64,000 nt of DNA from Comamonadaceae bacterium OS-4 (GTDB lineage Bacteria; Pseudomonadota; Gammaproteobacteria; Burkholderiales; Burkholderiaceae_C). A program made the position numbers and the translations under genes. Below, piece by piece: positions 60,056-64,000 of the stretch (position 1 is its first letter; the number at the start of each line of letters is the position of its first letter). The notes below the pieces were generated by a model. It saw only the letters and a list, made by a program, of their open reading frames with translations, was not told the DNA's origin and ran no database searches. The stretch is taken from NCBI GenBank assembly GCA_027924025.1, contig AP026971.1:62001-126000 (forward strand). The letters are read 5' to 3'.

Positions 60056-60259
60056 ATGAACTCCGTTAGCATGTCTTCAGAAGAGTTTTGCGCATGGCAA
60101 ACAAGCATGGGATACCGAAGCCAACAAGCCGCGGCGAATGCGCTGGGAGTCTCACTGGCAACCTACAAGCGATATCGCCGTAGTGGGGTGCCCAAAGTAG
60201 TAGCGCTAGCGTGTGCGGCACTTGCACGCGGCCTGACAGGTTGGGCTTACTCGGCCTGA
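60056..60259 (+). CDS. Small HTH protein, 67 aa
   Basis: The helix-turn-helix is visible in QQAAANALGVSLATYKRYRR, followed by VPKVVALACAALARGL as the last helix, the pattern of short XRE/Cro-like regulators on plasmids and phages. It stands alone between a terminator and leader B and may control the neighbouring units. Confidence 0.6.
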   Translation: MNSVSMSSEEFCAWQTSMGYRSQQAAANALGVSLATYKRYRRSGVPKVVALACAALARGLTGWAYSA

Positions 60260-60287
60260 CACAGGTGATGGCTCCATGGAGCCGTGA

Positions 60288-60487
60288 TTGCCTTGCAGCT
60301 GGCCGCGGATTAAACTTCAGTCTCTTTTGGCTTATTGCCATGCACCGACCGGTGTAACTCATACAGCCACATGTCGATCGCATACCGAGAGGTAGACACC
60401 GACTTTCACCGACCGATTACAGGTCACATCAACCACCTGCCCAGGGCGAACATTTCGCCCTAGGGGTGGTGTTCATTTTCCTTGGGC
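60288..60487 (+). promoter_or_regulatory. Repeated structured leader, copy B (with promoter)
   Basis: Promoter TTGCCT (60288-60293), 17 bp, TAAACT (60311-60316). Then CACCG/CGGTG (60343-60347/60350-60354; C-G where copies A and C have the opposite base order), GTAACTCATACAGCC, GACC/GGTC near 60411-60424, AGGGCGAA/TTCGCCCT (60443-60450/60454-60461), and GCCCAGGG (60439-60446) complementary through one G-T pair to CCTTGGGC (60480-60487). The next start lies 22 bp downstream. Confidence 0.75.
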
Positions 60488-60509
60488 TTCTTTCAGGATC
60501 ACCAAGCAA

Positions 60510-61436
60510 ATGAACCAAACCACAACCCAATCCGTCGCCGAGCGGCTCTTCATTGGCAAGTTTCCTTCGGGAATCGTCTATGCAGATCGCAGCCACGAAG
60601 TGAAAGGGGACTACCAACAACTCGCCTTCCTGGACTATGCGACTTTGACACTGAAGGTGCAAAACCGCTGTCCTGATGACTTGCGTACTGAGATCATCAA
60701 AGATGCAGCGGATCTCCAAGCCCGAGAGGGCGAGAAATACCCGATCAGTTCTTCGAACCAAATGATCAAGCTGGGGCATGCGCTCCCTCCTCAAGGGGCA
60801 AACGTCACCACCATCCAGTGCAATGACTCTTTTGCCTCACTTAGCGAAGGGGAGTTCAAAAGCGTACTCACAGCGATCAAGCGCGCGCACCTGGTCTATC
60901 TCTCTGATGACTGCGTGCGCAACATCTGGGTGGAAGCTCGTGCACGCAAACCGGAAACCGGTTATCAAACCTATCCGGCTTTGGCTGTTGCCTGTGGGCT
61001 TGAGCTCAACAAACGGAAACAGCAAGCGGAGCTGGTAAAGGACTCCCCATCCAACTACTTGCTGACGGAAGAGCTCCTGGCGCCCTACTTCGGTAAGAGC
61101 GCAGAAGAGCTTGCCCAGACCTTCAAAATCTGGCCGCACGGTGTCAATCGACTGCACTACATGGGCATGGCGAACCACCACGGCAAGTTCTATGGGCTAC
61201 GGCTGACCTCCAGCATGAGTCACGCACGCTTTGACTGGATCGGGTTTGATTCCATCGATCCTATCGGCGAGTCATTCGACACACTGGGGCAAACGTTCCA
61301 CGCTGTGCGCTGCCACCTTGCAGAACAAGTGGAGCTTGCAAAACAAGAATTTGGGTGTGCACCGGACGGCCTGCCGGCTACGGTGGTGGGGGTGCTTTTG
61401 CAGCCTTTCCCTGTTGCCCAGGCAGCTGCTGGCTAA
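60510..61436 (+). CDS. Hypothetical protein behind leader B, 308 aa
   Basis: ATG 60510 with AGGA about 13 bp upstream. Alpha/beta protein with no recognised motif. The next gene starts 10 bp after its stop. Confidence 0.7.
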   Translation: MNQTTTQSVAERLFIGKFPSGIVYADRSHEVKGDYQQLAFLDYATLTLKVQNRCPDDLRTEIIKDAADLQAREGEKYPISSSNQMIKLGHALPPQGANVTTIQCNDSFASLSEGEFKSVLTAIKRAHLVYLSDDCVRNIWVEARARKPETGYQTYPALAVACGLELNKRKQQAELVKDSPSNYLLTEELLAPYFGKSAEELAQTFKIWPHGVNRLHYMGMANHHGKFYGLRLTSSMSHARFDWIGFDSIDPIGESFDTLGQTFHAVRCHLAEQVELAKQEFGCAPDGLPATVVGVLLQPFPVAQAAAG

Positions 61437-61446
61437 AGGCGAGGGC

Positions 61447-61746
61447 ATGGCTTCATCGCTTCAACGCCGCTACTTGCAGTCCCAACTCAAATCCAGCGAG
61501 TGCGGGACCGTCCCCGGCATCTACCTCAAGCCAGAACGCCGATCCGGTATTCAGTTTGGGTTCACATTCCTAAGCCAAAGCTGTCTCTATGAGGCGGCGG
61601 TGGTGCTGGAAAAGTCACTGGACGCGCTGTACGCCCGCCACGGTGAAAAGAAGGTTGAGTGGTACATCGAGCGCAGCCTGGGGCTGGATGTACATCGCAA
61701 CATTGCTTGGTCCAATGTGGACATCACGGACCTGGTGGTCGGCTAA
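61447..61746 (+). CDS. Hypothetical protein, 99 aa
   Basis: ATG 61447 with GGCGAGG upstream; the longer frame overlaps the previous gene. Alpha/beta (GIYLKPERRSGIQFGFTFLS). No family recognised. Confidence 0.65.
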   Translation: MASSLQRRYLQSQLKSSECGTVPGIYLKPERRSGIQFGFTFLSQSCLYEAAVVLEKSLDALYARHGEKKVEWYIERSLGLDVHRNIAWSNVDITDLVVG

Positions 61747-61871
61747 GGGGAAGGCCCCGCCCAAGAACACCGGTCAAACTTATCAACCCTGCCTGGGAGA
61801 GCACTTCCCAGCGTCGGGGCGTGTTCACTTTCGAGCCCAACATGGAGCGGGCCACGGCCCGATGTCGATAT

Positions 61872-62117
61872 ATGAATAAGCGACTGAAAAAGTTGCTTTC
61901 GGATGCAAAAAGTGCAGTCCGCACACCAACGCTGAAGCAAAAGGAGGCCTACGGGCGCTTTCTGCACACGTTGAGCGCAGCGAGCTTGATTGGCGCGGTC
62001 ACGGTGACTTTCACCGAGCCATACCCTACAGCCGCGGTGTGCGCGAAGGTGGCGGCTTTGGTTTTTTGGAGCTGCCTGCTATTATGGGTTGGCGGTATTC
62101 TGAGCAAAGGAGAATGA
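61872..62117 (+). CDS. Small membrane protein, 81 aa
   Basis: ATG 61872; an upstream ATG at 61842 is possible. Basic N terminus, then two membrane helices (about 34-52 and 55-76). It ends 1 bp before the next ATG. Confidence 0.6.
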   Translation: MNKRLKKLLSDAKSAVRTPTLKQKEAYGRFLHTLSAASLIGAVTVTFTEPYPTAAVCAKVAALVFWSCLLLWVGGILSKGE

Positions 62118-62118
62118 C

Positions 62119-62235
62119 ATGGAAATTCTGTTTTTGAGCCTAGTGGCTGGTTTCGTCGTCCTTGGTGGCGTCTGGATGGCTACGCGGGACACAAAACCCG
62201 AAGAAGACACCACCGAGACTCACCGAATCGCCTAA
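62119..62235 (+). CDS. 38-aa single-helix membrane protein
   Basis: AAAGGAG 7-8 bp before the ATG. One membrane helix (about 3-22, ILFLSLVAGFVVLGGVWMA) and an acidic cytoplasmic tail with EED. The strong ribosome binding site and coupling to the previous gene support it. Confidence 0.65.
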   Translation: MEILFLSLVAGFVVLGGVWMATRDTKPEEDTTETHRIA

Positions 62236-62246
62236 ACACATCTGAT

Positions 62247-62289
62247 GCCCAAAAGCTTCTCTTAACCGGGGAGCTTTTGGGCTTTTTTT
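62247..62289 (+). terminator. Intrinsic terminator
   Basis: GCCCAAAAGCTTC from 62247 pairs with GAGCTTTTGGGC ending at 62282, followed by a T tract that runs into the promoter of leader C. Confidence 0.85.
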
Positions 62290-62486
62290 TTGTGCGCTTC
62301 TTGCGTACCAGGGATAAAATTAGGACTCTTTTTCGGCTCACTGCCGCTCACCCAAGGGTGTGACTCATACAGCCATAACGCCGGCACCGCAAGGATAGCC
62401 AGCGCTTCTACCGACCGATTTCCGGTCACATCACCATCAGCCCAGGGCGAACAATCGCCCTTCGGGCATGCGTTCATCTCCTTGGG
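62290..62486 (+). promoter_or_regulatory. Repeated structured leader, copy C (with promoter)
   Basis: Possible promoter TTGTGC (62290-62295) with GATAAA/TAAAAT (62313-62320). Then CACCC/GGGTG (62349-62353/62356-62360), GTGACTCATACAGCC, GACCG/CGGTC (62413-62417/62423-62427), AGGGCGA/TCGCCCT (62444-62450/62455-62461) closed by GCCC/GGGC (62440-62443/62464-62467), and CCTTGGG (62480-62486), complementary to CCCAGGG through one G-T pair. The next start lies 34 bp downstream. Confidence 0.75.
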
Positions 62487-62520
62487 TTTTACACGGAGCG
62501 GGTTTTTACCCGACAAATGA

Positions 62521-63501
62521 ATGCATCACCACAATGACAGCGAAGAGCTCAACGCACTGGATACACGCCTCAAGACTGAGGGCGTAACACCTTCCAGCAC
62601 CCAACAAGCCCTCGAATGGTATTTAGAGGGGCGGCGCGTTTACTGCTTCCATGAAATGGACGAGCAGCCGATGATCGCCACAAGCATCAACCAGATCGAG
62701 AACCGAACTCCCGATCACATGTTGGTACTGCCCAACGACGAAAAACTTGCGCTGCTACGCAGTGCCAGCACCGTCGTGACTTCAGATGGCAATCGCTTCG
62801 ACCTTCAATCCGATGGGACATGGAGCCAGGGCGAGTTGACTTTCGATAGCCTCGATGTGCTCTATGAAGCGAACCAAGGAAACCTGGAAGCTGCAGAGCC
62901 GCAGGATGCCGACGATGAAGGTGCCGACGAACCGCCGGCCTATGAATTTCGCTTTCTGGACCAAGTTCGTGGGCTGGTTGCGACCGCAGCTCGCGCGCTT
63001 GAAGAAGCGGAGCATTATGCGGACATGATTGAAGACCCCAACTTGAAGGCGCAGGCCAACGCACTCTTAGAGCGCGACGACCCAGCCCCAGAGAAGGAAA
63101 CGACGACAGAATCCGAGGAGGAGCCCTTCGTTGTGGGTTACGCACGGATCGATAGCGAGCCGTATGCCATACCCGCTTACTTCCAGCCCGGCAACAACTG
63201 GAACGGCTGGGCAATGCCCCACTTCACCAAAGAAGGGGCTTGTTGGTTGACAACCAAGATGCCAGAAGTTCGCTATGACGCTGAACAGGACGCCTTCATC
63301 TGCAAGTTTGCAAACACGGACCCAGAAGAACCGCCTGAGGTAATCGTGGGTACGGAAATTGATGTTCCTGGAAAGGGATTGGTCAAGGTCTACCCCGTGG
63401 GTGCCGGAAGCTTGGTTTGGGACTGCTATTTGCCGACCGAATCCATGGTCGGCATCGAGCTACCCAGTTTCAGCCTGACCGAAGACGACTCCAACAAGTA
63501 A
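62521..63501 (+). CDS. Hypothetical acidic protein behind leader C, 326 aa
   Basis: ATG 62521; another ATG at 62517 opens a 5-codon frame in a different phase. Very acidic centre (about 115-210, Glu/Asp/Pro-rich). The C-terminal domain begins with IPAYFQPGNNWNGWAMPHFT. No family recognised. Confidence 0.7.
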   Translation: MHHHNDSEELNALDTRLKTEGVTPSSTQQALEWYLEGRRVYCFHEMDEQPMIATSINQIENRTPDHMLVLPNDEKLALLRSASTVVTSDGNRFDLQSDGTWSQGELTFDSLDVLYEANQGNLEAAEPQDADDEGADEPPAYEFRFLDQVRGLVATAARALEEAEHYADMIEDPNLKAQANALLERDDPAPEKETTTESEEEPFVVGYARIDSEPYAIPAYFQPGNNWNGWAMPHFTKEGACWLTTKMPEVRYDAEQDAFICKFANTDPEEPPEVIVGTEIDVPGKGLVKVYPVGAGSLVWDCYLPTESMVGIELPSFSLTEDDSNK

Positions 63502-63514
63502 TGCAACCACCCGG

Positions 63515-63533
63515 ACGGGCTCCAGTAGCCCGT
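63515..63533 (+). promoter_or_regulatory. Leader hairpin ACGGGCT/AGCCCGT
   Basis: 7-bp stem with a 5-base loop. GGACGG (63513-63518) can also pair with CCGTCC (63546-63551), giving a rival outer stem. It lies 38 bp before the next start. Confidence 0.4.
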
Positions 63534-63571
63534 GGGGGCTGGATTCCGTCCTTTCTTACAAGGACATGAAA

Positions 63572-63835
63572 ATGAACACAAGTACTGCGCAAGGTCAGGA
63601 TCGCTCCAAGACCTTCGAAGTTATCGAGAGCAAACGCTGGGTATCCAAAGATGGACGTACCGCTTCAATATATGGCGCACTACCTTACACCAGTGAGGCA
63701 GAAAGCAGCCAATGGGAGATTCGCGTAGTAGGTTTTACCGTGCGCAACATCAATACCGGTACCGTGGGCATTGGCCGCCAGCCATGGGAGACCTACGAGC
63801 AAGCGGACGACTGGCTTAACGGACGGACGGCCTAA
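63572..63835 (+). CDS. Hypothetical protein, 87 aa
   Basis: ATG 63572 has AAGGA 7 bp upstream; ATG 63566 would be too close to it. Small beta-rich protein (SSQWEIRVVGFTVRNINTGT). No family recognised. Confidence 0.65.
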   Translation: MNTSTAQGQDRSKTFEVIESKRWVSKDGRTASIYGALPYTSEAESSQWEIRVVGFTVRNINTGTVGIGRQPWETYEQADDWLNGRTA

Positions 63836-63838
63836 ACC

Positions 63839-64000
63839 ATGCTGAACTCAATCTTGCAGCAGCGCGGCTACATCGCGACCGACCTGGGCGCAGGCGAACA
63901 CGCCATGATCAAAGCTTTCCCGGGCGGTATCTCCGTCTGGGTCAGTGACGATCAAGGTGGTGTGCAGTTTCCTGCCGACAGCATCTTCGTCCATATCGGG
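63839..64000 (+). CDS. Hypothetical protein, 3' end outside window
   Basis: ATG 63839, 3 bp after the previous stop, open to the window edge (54 codons). It begins MLNSILQQRGYIATDLGAGE. No family recognised. Confidence 0.55.
   Translation, partial: MLNSILQQRGYIATDLGAGEHAMIKAFPGGISVWVSDDQGGVQFPADSIFVHIG

Noticed and set aside
1..64000. Insertion sequences or integrons
   Set aside because: No transposase or integrase motifs and no terminal inverted repeats with target duplications were seen.

Overview
The window is a continuous piece of a conjugative plasmid (or a plasmid-like integrative element) from a betaproteobacterium. The Burkholderiales, and Comamonadaceae-like hosts in particular, fit best. 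The base composition is moderate (near 50-55% G+C by eye), and two lipoproteins carry poly-glycine tethers directly after the lipidated Cys. There are no ribosomal or metabolic genes. Most functions concern DNA transfer, pili, partition and RNA biology. Host assignment is inference. No relaxase of a standard family, oriT, replication initiator or prepilin peptidase is recognisable here, so the replicon continues outside the window.

Layout. 0-2.5 kb: 3' part of a large SNF2-like helicase. 2.6-5.5 kb: an overlapping operon with a small HTH protein, a NusA-like RNA-binding protein, a phospholipase-D-fold protein lacking its catalytic residues, and small unknowns. 5.7-7.3 kb: a small membrane protein and a membrane-anchored HD-domain protein whose motif resembles the HD domain of MOBH relaxases. 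7.3-19 kb: a PilL-N-O-P-Q-R-S-(PilT-like)-V set, the thin-pilus system of IncI-type plasmids. 19.2-20.8 kb, minus strand: a CAP-domain lipoprotein inserted between the pilus and transfer operons. 21.1-35.2 kb: an F-like type IV secretion operon (lytic transglycosylase, pilin, TraL, E, K, B, V, C, a thioredoxin-fold protein, TraH-like, TraG-like), ending in small membrane proteins, a putative small RNA and a coupling ATPase without its own membrane anchor. 35.2-37.2 kb: a UvrD-like helicase. 37.7-44.9 kb: a protein with 105-bp tandem repeats, an actin-like ParM with a ParR-like adaptor, a second transglycosylase and a DsbC-like protein. 44.9-47.2 kb: a DUF1173 protein, an unknown and an Hfq-like protein. 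47.2-48.3 kb, minus strand: two envelope proteins. 48.3-64 kb: mostly unknown accessory genes, many behind structured leaders, plus a CoiA-like nuclease.

Theme. The unusual feature is the amount of RNA machinery. The element encodes its own Hfq-like and NusA-like proteins. It has at least three candidate stand-alone structured RNAs (about 33.65, 48.37 and 53.29 kb). It also carries one leader RNA in three diverged copies (about 58.1, 60.3 and 62.3 kb), in which several helices are kept by compensatory changes and two mutually exclusive pairings lie just upstream of the start codon. This repeated leader is the best candidate for an undescribed system. A plausible but untested model is that the element controls its accessory genes post-transcriptionally with a family of cis-acting RNA switches and its own RNA-binding proteins.
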